64,000 nt of DNA from contig WSUB01000026.1 of NCBI GenBank assembly GCA_019633425.1, positions 62,001 through 126,000 on the forward strand, in the 5' to 3' direction. The notes beneath the pieces are model-generated. The model had not been told where the DNA came from. It was given only the letters and a program-made list of their open reading frames with translations, and did not search any database. A program made the position numbers and the translations under genes. The stretch is from Tulasnella sp. 424. Its lineage: Eukaryota > Basidiomycota > Agaricomycetes > Cantharellales > Tulasnellaceae. Positions 22,223 through 33,005 of the stretch are shown here, one piece after another (position 1 is the first letter of the stretch; the number at the start of each line of letters is the position of its first letter).

Positions 22223-24501
22223 CTAGGGCATAAATGGTGGCTCGGTGGACGGTTTCTCCGCTTCAATGACTTCCTCCAGAAGCTGCTTCGAAAGTCTCTT
22301 GCCCCATCCGTAACCAATTTGTTCCGAAATCATTGCAGCATCGTTAATGACGGTCTGTGCTTCTGCATACCGAGCTTGGCCGAGCTTGATTTGACCGAGC
22401 CGCAAAGAGCAGTTCGCTCGGCCCAGGCTATCCCCGATGCTCTCGTAGATGGCCAGCGCTTGGGTGTACGACGCCTCCGCTTCAGCGTACTTGGACCGCG
22501 CTCGCTGGACGAACCCAAGCCCACGCAATGCGTTCGCTCGGCCCTGGTCATCCTCGACACTCTCGTAGATGGCCAGCGCTTGGGTGTATGACGCCTCTGC
22601 TTCGACGTACTTGGACCGCGCTCGCTGAACGTGCCCAAGTCCACGCAATGCGTTCGCTCGGCCCTGGCCACCCCCGACTCTGCTCTCGGAGACAGCTAGC
22701 GCTTGGCTATACGACGCCTCTGCTTCGACGTACTTGGACTGCACTAGCTGGACGCGCCCAAGCCCACGTAATGCGCTCGCTCGGCCCGGGTTATCCGCGA
22801 TGCTCTCGTAGATGGCCAGCGCTTGGGTGTACAATGCCTCTGCTTCGACGTGCTTGGACCGCGATCGGTCATTATCTGCCAGCTGGACCAATATGTTTCC
22901 TACAGTCCTTTGATCGCCAGCCAGCCGAGCGATGGTCAACCCCTGATTGTACGCCTCTGAAGCTTCTTCTCGCCTGCCCTGCAAACGATGCATTTCCCCG
23001 ACTTGTAGTAAGAGGGCTGCGGACCGAATCTTGGATTCCTCCCCGCTTTTCACCGCTGGAATGGCGCTTGGCTGTTTCAAACGAACCTCGTCATCTGAGT
23101 CTCACTTGAGTGTTATCCCACTTACCATGTACCAAAGGGATTGTCTGCATTCTGTTGCGGATGGTCGTTCCTTCGGTTCAGGCTTCCAACATTTCTGCAT
23201 CATATTGCAGAGAGGATAGATTTGCGAAAGCTGAGTATGGTCACGGATTAATGGCAGTTGGCCTTCGACTATTTTCATCGTGATATCCCACTCTCCCTTG
23301 AGCTCCTCGAAAGGGTGACGGTCGGTGATAGCCTGAAACAATATATGTGAGTAAGGGCTAAAAGATCGCCACTTCAAAGCTCACCTCCCAAGCAATCCAC
23401 CCCAGCCCCCAAATGTCCGTCGCCAGGTCAAGCGATTCTCCCTTTAAAACCTCGGGCGGTGACCAACGAAGCGAGCAGGCCGGACCGGTCAGCGTAAGTG
23501 TGGTATCTGACGTGGTAATCGTTAACTGAGGAAGGTCCTTGCTTTCCGGACCCTTGTTGCTGGTTGAAGTCGCTGGTTGAGTTGCTGGAGTGGCGCTGGC
23601 TTCCTCTGCTCGTTGAATAACGCGAGCCGAGCCGAAGTCGGTGATGACAGCACGGTTTGACGAGTTGACGAGGATATTTAACTGATTAATGATTCATGTA
23701 AGTATATATCCAAGGAATGGCGTGTCACGAGACTGACCGATTTGAGGTCGCCGTGGCAGATGGGAGGTTGGCTTGTGTGAAGGTATTCTAGTCCATTTGC
23801 AACATCCCGAATCTATTACGCATTGAAACTTAGTTCCTGGTCCAGTCCCGGGGTCTTCAAGACGCACCAGCGACACGCGTTCGGGGATCTCCCACTCGCC
23901 GGAACGAAGGAACTCCCGGAGGTTGCCGTTGTCTTCCCAAGGGAAGACTAGCCAGGCAATTCGATTGTCGACGTCCTCCACAAAACCGATGACCTTCACG
24001 ATATTGGGGTGAGATAACTTGTCCAGGACACGCAGCTCGTTGACAAATAGCTGCAGGAGACTGAGTCAGATCGAGAGGCAGCGGCGGGTGGGAGTACATA
24101 CCCGAAGGAACTTTTCCTCGGTCATATCCCCATCTATCACAAATCGCAGCTTCTTCACGGCCACTCTTCTCCCTTTTTCTCCACTACCGCCCGCCCTGAC
24201 GAATGTAGCGACCACGACATCGCCATATGCACCACCGTCCCGGGAACTCCCTCCGATAAACTTTATTTCACTAATGGATATCCGCTTTCCTGACAGAGTC
24301 TCCAGAAGGTCTCGCTGCAATGACGGGTCAGTGAGGAAAACGTTCACAAGACGTCGATGCGTCAATCGTACTTACGGCAGACAGTTTGGTTCTCTTGGTG
24401 CAGGACGAGGTTTCGCCGATAGCTTCAACTCGTAAAGCATCGATGCCTTCGGTCACGTCATTGAGTTCCGATTCGAGCGTCGCCAAAGGAGGATTCGACA
24501 T
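22223..24501 (-). CDS. Kinase-TPR protein, copy C (KT-C), intact
   Basis: Same seven-exon layout as KT-B; ATG at 24499-24501 (MSNPPLATLESELNDV), stop at 22223. All splice sites are GT..AG and the frame is open, giving about 650 residues. The kinase keeps VAVKKLRFVIDG, HGDLKS, TDFGSARVIQRAEE and RWSPPEVLKGES. The Ser/Thr-rich activation-loop insert (TPATQPATSTSN region) is slightly different from its paralogues. Six TPR units follow, the third starting from an extended loop (SESRVGGGQGRAN), one residue longer than normal. Unlike A, B, E, F and G, its 5' flank is of the second type, shared only with KT-D, so its control may differ. Confidence 0.87.
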
Positions 24502-25310
24502 GGTGACACGCTGGCGGCAAGTCGGAAGGAGGCAAGGGGATGAGAGAAAGGTCAAGAGTCGGCTGTTGCAAAGGAGTTGAGTCGTGCCAATGTTGTGCCA
24601 ATGAGGTTTCGCCTCCTCCTTGAGACTTTCGTGAGGTTGATGAGATAACGGATAACGAACTGCCGTTAGAGGTTAGTCTTTTTGGAACGCATAAGCCCCT
24701 GCTCCGGAGCTAAAGGGCTTACATCCGTGAGGCTATTCCGAGCGAGTTGTTCGCGGCTGCCAAATTCTGACAGCAGATGATGAGCGCTTGACACGGGGGT
24801 GGCGAACGGATTCGGCGAGGAGAAGGAAAAGGGAAGGACGTCGGAAGTGATGAGACACGTTGGGAGCTGCGGAGCAAAGGTGGTCTCATGGAGTGAGGGG
24901 ACGAATAGTATAAGGGTGTACCACGCATAGGTCAACGGAAATGACATTAAAAGCCGTATTGAGAAGAGGCGGGCATCCCGATGACCCGATTTTTTTATAG
25001 CATTACTTGAGGGAAATCTACCCCAGGGGAAGGCAAGGCGGAGGACCCTGCCTGTGCCTGCGGAAGACGGCGGCGACGCTGGGAGGTGATTTCGTTCCTT
25101 CACCCAGTGCAGGAGAGACGCTTGACACTCTGCATCGACGTTTCGCCGTTCTCCAACTTCTACAATGACTTGCATAAGTCAGCGTCCCGTCCCTCAGGAA
25201 CGTCACCGAGGTGACCGAGCCAATGAGAAACTCGGAAAAGTGTCCAAAGGTGGCGCCGGACCTCTCGGCATTAGGGCGGAGGATCACGGACTTAGACGTC
25301 GGTTGCAGTG
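24502..25310. repeat. KT upstream block, type 2 (copy C)
   Basis: After about 150 bp shared with the type 1 block, this flank switches to a sequence found only here and upstream of KT-D (30785-31500). Landmarks are GAACGCATAAGCCCCTGCTC, GCTTACATCCGTGAGGCTAT, TGGTCTCATGGAGTGAGGGG and ATAGTATAAGGGTGT. It must contain the KT-C promoter. No gene recognised. Confidence 0.55.
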
Positions 25311-25339
25311 CACACAACAGATGTTTGAATAGAGTCGTC

Positions 25340-27806
25340 CTTCGCCGGGGAGCAACTCGCAGCTCCATCTCGTCTAAACACCTTACGTCGACAATCAACA
25401 ACAACATCTCTCCGCTCATCGCGCTCCGCCCTAGACCTTTTAGCAGGCTCAATTGATCAAGCTCCCACTCTCAAGGCCATGCTACAGCCGCACTCACCTC
25501 CGACCCAATGGCTAGCTACGTTGGCACCCCGTCAGTCGCAGGATCAGCTAGCTCAGTTGTGAACGTGAGCGTCGATGATGGCGGAATTGACATGGCTGTG
25601 ACGGGAGGAGATGCATTGGAAGTGGAAGGGGGACTCGTCGTACCATCAACAACCGCAACCGCCAACGGTGGAGATGTCAAACACCGCTTTGACAGAAACG
25701 TTGAAGAAGACGCTGATGCAATCAAACGGTGGGTGACTTCAGTTTCGTTCTCGCTAAGGGTTTTGCTGTCTGAGATCGTTTTAATGTATTGGACAACCCC
25801 CCTTTCAAAGCAAATATATGACGCAACAAGCGAAACAAGATCGGTCGTTCAGCATGGTTGGAGGAATCGAGGCGCCCATAAACTTCGCCGCTACCGCAAC
25901 AGCATCGATTCGGGCTTCTCCGCACGTCTATAAACCGCGGCAGTATTTCGTTCTGACAAGTGCTGGGAAACCTGTGTTCGAGGTAGGTGGTCCAACTGGC
26001 CTCCAGGCTAACCGCTGATAGGCGGGTCTTTGGCCATAACCACTCGAAGTCGAAGAGCATCTTCGAAGACCACAGGTGACGATATCATCAGTGCGACGGG
26101 AATCATGCAGGCCATCATATTCATTTATACAGACGACCGGGATACGATCCGGTGAAATGGTTATCTCACCTCTCCACCCAAACCTCTGACCAATTTGCAC
26201 CTCAAACTACAGTTGCATCAGCGCCGGTTCGACGCGCATCACCTTCCTCCCGCGACCGCCCCTATACTACGGCTGTGTCTCATCGTGGGGTGAACCTCAA
26301 TCCGTGGTACGGTTTGGTTCTCTGACCTCGGGTTCGTCGGCTGGAGGGATTGAAAAACACCCCATTTACCTATGGTTCGGGCTAGAGTAGCTGAGGTGAT
26401 GGTTCCACCGAAAGATCTCAAGGCACGTCATCTTTGGAAGTCACGACCAAGATTTAGAACTGACTATGGAGATAAATAAGATACCCTCTACATTTTATTA
26501 TTAGCAAATATTCAGGCCTAAGAAACACTCCGTTCATCTGCCGGTAACGTTCACCTCCGCTTTTACCCTGCCTCCACATCACTCTGCTAATTGTTGCCCC
26601 CCTCTACCTATAGACCTCCACATCCTCCTCAACACACTTTCTCGTTCCTCCCTCTCATCCATAACAGGACCAGACGCGTCAACATGGTTACCCTCCGCTT
26701 ACCGAAATTCAATCCAAACGGGTTCTTCCACACCCACGTACCGTATCTCATCGAGCCTGCCGTCGCTTCGCCTGAAGGAGAACGAACGGCAAGACCTGCG
26801 TTGGTGGAGCAAAAAACGAAGCCCTTTCTCGTGGCGACACCTAAGCAAAGCGGAACGCAAGAGAGCAAGACGGCTGAAGCGACAGAAGAAGTGGCGTGGC
26901 CAATCAAGGAGGAAGGTGGAGACGAAGGAAAGGAAGCGCCAGATCGAACGTCTCCAGTGGATATTTCTGCGGACACGCCCATATCTCCAAGTCAACAAGA
27001 CTCTTTAAACACGGACGAAACCGGAAGTAAGGAGACCTCAAAGGAAGGCCTAGAGGAGGACAAGACCAAGAGCTCAGCACCACCACCACCTGCTGCGACC
27101 CCGGTTCCCAAGGTCTCGTTGGCAGTCGTGACAGCCGATAGGGAGGGGTTCGAGAAAGTGAGGTATTGGGCTTCAAAGGTTATAAATGTACGTCGTCGTA
27201 GGTTCACCCTTGAATTTCGACTGTTTAACGAGCTCTTCCCTCTTAGACGCTCAGCACCACGTCCCTCCTCACGCCGGTCTTCGCTGCCGCAAAAACTCAA
27301 GACATCCTTTGCAGTTCGCTTGGCATTCCTGGATTGAGGCATTTCATTTACAAGAGCAGGAGTCATGTTCCATCGGTCGTACCGGGGTGGGAGGATCCGT
27401 ATGTAGACCCGGACGAAAAGCGGAGGTGAGTTGCGACGAGTGCGGATGGAAGGCGTCTAAGCTTGGATTCTGCAGGTTGATCACTCTGTACGAAAACGTC
27501 CATGATGCTGTCCATGCTCGGTCAGGTCAGCCTGGCGGGCCATTGAAGCTGTATTCTGTCAATACGGAGGAGGAGTGTATTCTCGGTTGGGTACGTCCTC
27601 CCAACATTCCCTATCCTCCCCATTTCAATCACGAACTGTCCTTCCTCTGTTCACTTCACATCTAGATCACAACGCCTTTCGAGCTGTATGTCACAACGTC
27701 TCCCAAGTTGCCAAAGAGTGCTGTCGTTAGCTCGGCAAACGCCCTCAGTCGTTGGGTGAAGAAGCACGAAGGGGAGTCAGTGTTAAGGGCTGCTCCAGTA
27801 TTTTGA
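25340..27806 (+). pseudogene. MON1-like pseudogene, copy 3
   Basis: Co-linear with the intact MON1 copy but damaged. The initiator ATG of MSSFPGE is gone. The exons for LEYLHLQILSVV through LELDMGMI are deleted: sequence jumps near 26370 from the preceding intron into MVRARVAEVMVPPKDLK. The next intron ends in AATAA instead of AATAG. The exon for LADSRVVTLVRPKK has lost about 17 nt (reads GCAAATATTCAGG). The acidic insert exon and the C-terminal exons (LITLYENVHDAVHARSGQP, SANALSRWVKKHE) survive, ending at 27804-27806. Confidence 0.82.
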
Positions 27807-27999
27807 GCCACTGGGATAACCAGGTGCTGCGAATTCTCAGATTCTGTAGTTCATAAAGCCAAAGTTTCTATTTACATGGTCATGTAAAGTGTCTCTCTAT
27901 CTGATGATCACAACGACTTTCTACCTTTTCGCAAGGAGAGGTTCTACCGAATGTCGAACCGACAAGCGCTGAATAGTATCATGAATTCCACGAGTTTCA

Positions 28000-28160
28000 A
28001 TGTAATTTACACGATATTCCATAGAGAATAGGAGGGTCATACCCATAGTTACTCCAGTCGAAAGAACTGGGTCAAACGATTCATCGACTCGTCACGGAAC
28101 TCTCGAGTCTCGGTTTTCGGCTCCGTGTAGCACTCTACACACAAGGATTCGGATTCGTGG
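28000..28160 (-). pseudogene. BTB/POZ C-terminal relic, module 4
   Basis: Minus-strand piece matching 53580-53710 of the intact BTB gene: the end of the gene with codons for the C-terminal helix only. Confidence 0.55.
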
Positions 28161-28502
28161 TTATATATTCTTTCAGTTGGTTGGCTCGGAATGACCCCAG
28201 CGCGCAAGGTGAAAGAAGGGGCCGCATGCCTTGCATCTTTATCTGGATAGCTTGCGCATAGCGAAGAGATCTTTATTCACGTCCTCGAGAGCACAATTAT
28301 AAACAACACAGAGACACTCAGGGCTAAATCGCTGAAGTCACTGCCAAACGAAGAGACGAGACTGCAAAATAGGATGAAGGAGGTTGCGAGGAAGGGAAAT
28401 GCGAGAGGGTCGGGCAGGGTGCCATAGGTGAATGGATCGGGGAGTCAAAGATGATAGCGGTTCCGGAAGGGTGTCCACGGAGGGCACTGTATTTGGCGAA
28501 CT
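28161..28502. repeat. KT 3' flanking block (copy D)
   Basis: Shortened copy of the block found 3' of the other KT genes. The plus-strand open stretch seen in B, E and G is interrupted here. No gene recognised. Confidence 0.4.
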
Positions 28503-30784
28503 CTAGGGCGTAGATGGTGGCTCGGTTGAGAGTTCGTCCGCTTCAACGACTTCCTCCAGAAGCTGTTTCGAAACCTCCTTGCCCCATCGGTAACCAATTT
28601 GTTCCGAGATCATTGACCCATCGGTAATTAAGGTCCGTGCTTCCGCATACCGAGCTTGGCTGAGCTGAATTTGACCGAGCCGCAAAGAGCAGTTCGCTCG
28701 GCCCAGGTTGGCCCCGATGCTCTTGTAGATGGCCAGCGCTTGGCTGTACGACGCCTCTGCTTCGACGTACTTGGACCGCTCTTGCTGGACGGTCCCAAGC
28801 CCACGCAATGCGTTCGCTCGGCCTAGGTCACTCCCGACGCTGTCGTAGATGGCCAGCGCTTGGGTGTACGACGCCTCTGCTTCGACGTACTTGGACCGCT
28901 CTTGCTGGGCGGTCCCAAGCCCACGGAATACGTTCGCTCGGCCCAGGCCATTCCCGATACTCTCGTAGATGGCCAGCGCTTGGGTGTACAACGCCTCCGC
29001 TTCGGCGTGCTTGGACCGCACTCGCTGGACCTCCCCAAGCCCAAACAATGCGTTCGCTCGGCCCCGATCATCCCTGATGCTGTCGTAGATGGCCAGCGCT
29101 TGGGTGTACGATGCCTCTGCTTCGACGAACTTGGACTGCGCTTGGTAATTCTCTGCCAGATGGACCAGTATGTCTCCTACAGTCCTTTGATCGCCAGCCA
29201 GCCGAGCAATGGTCAACCCCTGATTGTACGCCACTGAAGCTTCTTCGCGCCTGCTCTGCAAACGATGCATATCCCCGACTTGTAGTAAGAGGGTCGCAGA
29301 CCGAATCTTGGATTCCTCCCCGCTTCCCACCGCTGGAATGGCCCAAGGCTGTTTCAAACGAACCTCGTCATCTGAGTCTCACTTGAGTCTTATCCCACTT
29401 ACCATGTGTTCAAGGGATCGTCTGCATTCTGTTGCCGATGGCCGTTCCTTCGGTTCAGGCTTCCAACATTTCTGCATCATATCGCAGAGAGGATAGATTT
29501 GCGAAAGTTGAGTATGGCCACGGACCAATGGCAGTTGGCCTTCGACTATTTTCATCGTGATATCCCACTCTCCCTTGAGCTCCTCGAAAGGGTGACGGTC
29601 GGTGGTAGCCTGAAACAATTCATATGAGTAAGGGCCAAAAGTTCGTCACTTTGGAATTCGGTTTGCAAGCTTACCTCCCAAGCAATCCACCCTAGCCCCC
29701 AAATGTCCGTCGCCAGGTCAAGCGATTCTCCCATCAAGACCTCAGGCGGTGACCAACGAAGCGAGCAGGCCGGACCTGTCAGCGTAAGTGTGGTGTCGGA
29801 CGTGGTAATCGTTAATTGAGGAAGGTCCTTGCCTTCCGGACCCTTGTTGCTCGTTGAAGTCGCTGGTTGAGTTGCTGGAGTGGCGCTGGCTTCTTGTGCT
29901 CGTTGAATAACGCGAGCCGAGCCGAAGTCGGTGATGACAGCGCGGTTTGACGAATTGACCAGGATGTTTAACTGAGTAATGATTCATGTAAGTATGTATC
30001 CAAGGAATGGCGTGTCACGAGACTGACCGATTTGAGGTCGCCGTGGCAGATGGGAGGTTGCCTTGTGTGAAGGTATTCTAGTCCAGTTGCAACATCCCGA
30101 ATCTATTACACACTGAAACTTAGTTCCTGGTCCAATCCCGGGGTCTTCAAGACGCACCAGCGACACGCGTTCGGGGATCTCCCACTCGCCGGAACGAAGA
30201 AACTCCCGGAGATTGCCGTTGTCCTCCCAAGGAAAAACCAGCCAAAAGATTCGGTTGTTGACGTCCTCCACAAACCCGATGATCTCCACGATATTGGGGT
30301 GAGATAGCTTGTCTAGGACGCGCAGCTCGTTGACAAATACCTGCAGGAGACTGAGTCGGATCGAGAGGTAGCGGCGGGTGGGAGTACATACGCGAAGGAG
30401 CTTTTCCTCGGTCATATCCCCATCTATAACAAATCGCAGCTTCTTCACGGCCACTCTTCTTCCTTTTTTTCCACGATCGCCCGCCTTGACGAATGTAGCC
30501 GCCACGACATCGCCGTACGCACCACCGTCCGGAGAACCCTCTCCGATAAATTTTATTTCGTGAATGGATATCCACTTTCTGAATAGAGCTGTCAAGAGGC
30601 CTCGCTGTAATGAAAGGACAGTGAGGAAAACGTTGGCGCATTAATCGTACTTACGTACGGCAGACAGTTGGTTTCGCTTGGTGAAGAACGCCGTTTCGCC
30701 TCTAGCTTCCATTTGTGGAGCGTCGATCCCTTCCGTCACGTTGTCGACTTCCGTTTCAAGTGTCGCCAAAGGAGTATTCGACAT
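28503..30784 (-). CDS. Kinase-TPR protein, copy D (KT-D), apparently intact
   Basis: ATG at 30782-30784 (MSNTPLATLETEVDNV), stop at 28503, seven exons in frame, about 650 residues. The leader is the most diverged of the set: the usual TSSCxKRTK segment reads TAFFTKRNQ. The first donor is GTACGTAAG, a four-base duplication relative to GTAAGT that keeps a good site. The Gly-rich loop reads GEGSPDGGAYGDVVAATF. HGDLKS, DFG and RWSPPE are present. Six TPR units; two adjacent ones (with TAQQERSKYVEAEAS and TVQQERSKYVEAEAS) are almost identical and look like a recent unit duplication. Its 5' flank is type 2. Confidence 0.84.
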
Positions 30785-31500
30785 GTTGGTACGGTGGCAA
30801 GTGGGAAGGAGGCGAGGCAAATGGGGAGAATGTCAGAGGTCGGCTGTTGCAAAAGGCGTTGAGTCGGTGCGAATGTTGTACCAATGAGGTACCGCCTCCT
30901 CCTCCAGGCTTTCGTGAGGTTGATGAGATAACGAACTGCCGTTAGGGGTTAGTCTTTTCGGAACGCATAAGCCCCTGCTCCGGAGCTAAGGGTCTTACAT
31001 CCGTGAGGCTATGCTGGGCGAGTTGTTCTCAGCGGCGACCGCCATATTCTGAGAGCAGATGATGAGCGATGTCGGAAGTGATGAGACAATTTGGGAGCTC
31101 GGAGAAAAGGTGGTCTCATAGAGTGAGGGGACGAATAGTATAAGGGTGTGTCAATGGAAATGATATTAAATGTGGTATTGAGGCGTGCACTTCCATGAGC
31201 ACGACTCATTTTTATTATATTACGGTTGAGGGGAAATCTAACCAAGGGGGTAGGGGCAAGGCGGAGGACCCCGGTAATGCGATGGCGTCGGAGACTGTCC
31301 CTGCAGAGGACCCTGGCCGCCGGCGACCTTGGGAGGTGATTTCGTTCCTTCCCTCATTCACCTCGCCACTCAGTTGCATAAGTCTGTGCGCCCCCTGCTG
31401 AAGCGTCTCCCGACCCCATGCTCCAGTCAGGAACGTCATTGAGCCAATGAGAAACTCGGAAAAGTGTCCAAAAGTGGCGCGGGATCTCTCGGCATTGGGC
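30785..31500. repeat. KT upstream block, type 2 (copy D)
   Basis: Second copy of the flank seen at 24502-25310, with small deletions. It shows C and D were copied as one unit together with the following MON1 copy. No gene recognised. Confidence 0.55.
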
Positions 31501-31553
31501 GGAGGACCACGGACTTAGACGTGGGTAGCCAACAGACGTTCGAATAACAGGGG

Positions 31554-32331
31554 ATGTCGTCCTTGCCCGGGAGCAATTCGCAGCTCCATCTCGTCACGAC
31601 ACCTTATGGCGACAATCAACAACAACATCTCTCTGCTCATCGCGCTCCGCACTGGGTCTTTTAGCAGGCTCAACCTCCCACTCTCAAGACCATGCTATAA
31701 CTGCACTCGCCTCCGACCCAATCGCTAGCTACGTTGGCACCCCGTCAGTCGCAAGTTCAGCTAGCTCAGTTGTGAACGTGAGCGTCGATGATGGCGGAAG
31801 TGGCATGGTTGTGACGGGAGGAGATGCATTGGAAGTGGAAGGAGAACTGGTCGTACCATCAACAACCGCAACCACCAACGGAGATGTCAAACGCCGCTTT
31901 GACAGCAACGTTGAAGAAGACGCTGATACAATCAAACGGTGGGTGGCTTCAGTCTCGTCCTTGCTAATGATTTTTCTGTCTGAGATCGTTTTAATTTATT
32001 GGATAACCCCCCTTTCAAAGCAAAGACATGACACAACGAGCGAAACAAGATCGGTCGTTCAGTATGGTTGGAGGAACCGAGACGCCCATAAATATTGCCT
32101 CTACTGCAGCAGCATCGATCCGCGCTTCATCGCACGTGTATAAACCACGGTAGTATTTCGTTTTGACATGCGCTAAGGAAGCGCCAGATCGAACGTCTCC
32201 AGTGGATATTTCTGCGGACACGCCCATATCTCCAAGTCAACAAGACTCTTTAAATACGGACGAAACAGGAAGTAAGGAGACCTCAAAGGAAGGCCTAGAG
32301 GAGGGCAAGACCAAGGGCTCAGCACCACCCC
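31554..32331 (+). pseudogene. MON1-like pseudogene, copy 4, 5' part
   Basis: ATG at 31554 but the first exon is frameshifted after MSS by a missing base. The exon with SVVNVSVDDGGSG and the following one are recognisable. Near 32175 the sequence jumps from the QYFVLT exon straight to the acidic insert (KEAPDRTSPVDISADTP), deleting about eight hundred base pairs of central exons. At 32331 it is cut by the retrotransposon. Confidence 0.82.
32327..32331 (+). repeat. Target site duplication, left (ACCCC)
   Basis: ACCCC immediately precedes the left LTR and recurs immediately after the right LTR (38297-38301). The uninterrupted MON1 copies read through this site, which confirms it as the target duplication. 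Confidence 0.9.
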
Positions 32332-32641
32332 TGTGATGACCTGTCCTCACACATTATCTTATCAAACATTCTCTTAAGTTCTACCGGTTTCCATCGAAGG
32401 GTTACGCGTCGTCCTACACTCGCTTACGCGGCGCCTCATGTATCATCAGTCAGCGCCTCATGTCGTTACACATTCATTAGTCATTACCTCCACTTTTGTA
32501 CTATAATAACGCGAAGGAATGAGGAGGTTTGTTCCTCATTCCGCCTTTCGTCTACTCTCCTAGTATCAACATCTCTTACCTCTTGACTCTTGACCTTGAA
32601 GCGCCTCGCCTGTACCCTTGATATCGCTCTCGACTCTGACA
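32332..32641 (+). repeat. 5' LTR
   Basis: 310 bp, starting TGTGATGACC and ending CTCTGACA. It contains a TATA-like TATAATA at 32502-32508. Identical to the 3' LTR. Confidence 0.95.
32502..32546 (+). promoter_or_regulatory. LTR promoter: TATA box and predicted RNA start
   Basis: TATAATA at 32502-32508 lies 36 nt before ATTCCGCCT (32538-32546). That nonamer is the reverse complement of the sequence just inside the LTR (32644-32652), so transcription is predicted to start at about 32538 if the element primes itself as Tf1/sushi-type elements do. Confidence 0.6.
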
Positions 32642-32643
32642 TT

Positions 32644-32652
32644 AGGCGGAAT
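32644..32652 (+). promoter_or_regulatory. Probable self-priming primer-binding site
   Basis: AGGCGGAAT, two bases inside the left LTR, is perfectly complementary to ATTCCGCCT in the LTR itself at the expected RNA 5' end. I did not recognise a match to a tRNA 3' end (which would normally start TGG). Self-priming is known in the Tf1/sushi group. Confidence 0.6.
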
Positions 32653-33005
32653 CTCCTTAACAGGCGACTCGCTTTCTGTATGCCCAAGCACCTCATCGAC
32701 TACGAAGAAGCATTCCCGGAAATCCAAGAAAATCACGCTCCCTGACGACATCAAAAGATCAAGCGAACAGGAACCCTCGCAAGGATCGACACTCTCATCG
32801 CAAACGCCCAAGAATTTAACGTCCAATTCGTCCTCGACATCTCGACACGTTTCGAATTCGAAATAAAGAAGATCATCGCTATCCTCGAAGTTGCCCACGT
32901 CGACCAAGATAAAAGACTCCTTGTGATACCCTATCAACCCACCGAAATCCAATTACGATTGATCTACCAAATTCTCCCTATCGACCTATTCATCACCGCA
33001 CAATC
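32653..33005 (+). other. Retrotransposon leader
   Basis: The 5' leader between the primer site and gag. It holds a Ser/Thr/Lys-rich open stretch on the plus strand (about 32618-32866) and one on the minus strand. Neither shows family features, so both are taken as chance frames in the leader. Confidence 0.6.

Noticed and set aside
23102..23119. A 39-nt last intron in the KT genes ending at GATGACGAG
   Set aside because: In KT-G only the later acceptor (TTTATTGCAG before CCAAGG) fits, and the equivalent GAAACAG in the others gives a normal 54-nt intron in phase 0.
32566..32952. 128-codon minus-strand frame in the retrotransposon leader
   Set aside because: It overlaps the LTR and leader, shows no family features and runs against the element transcript.
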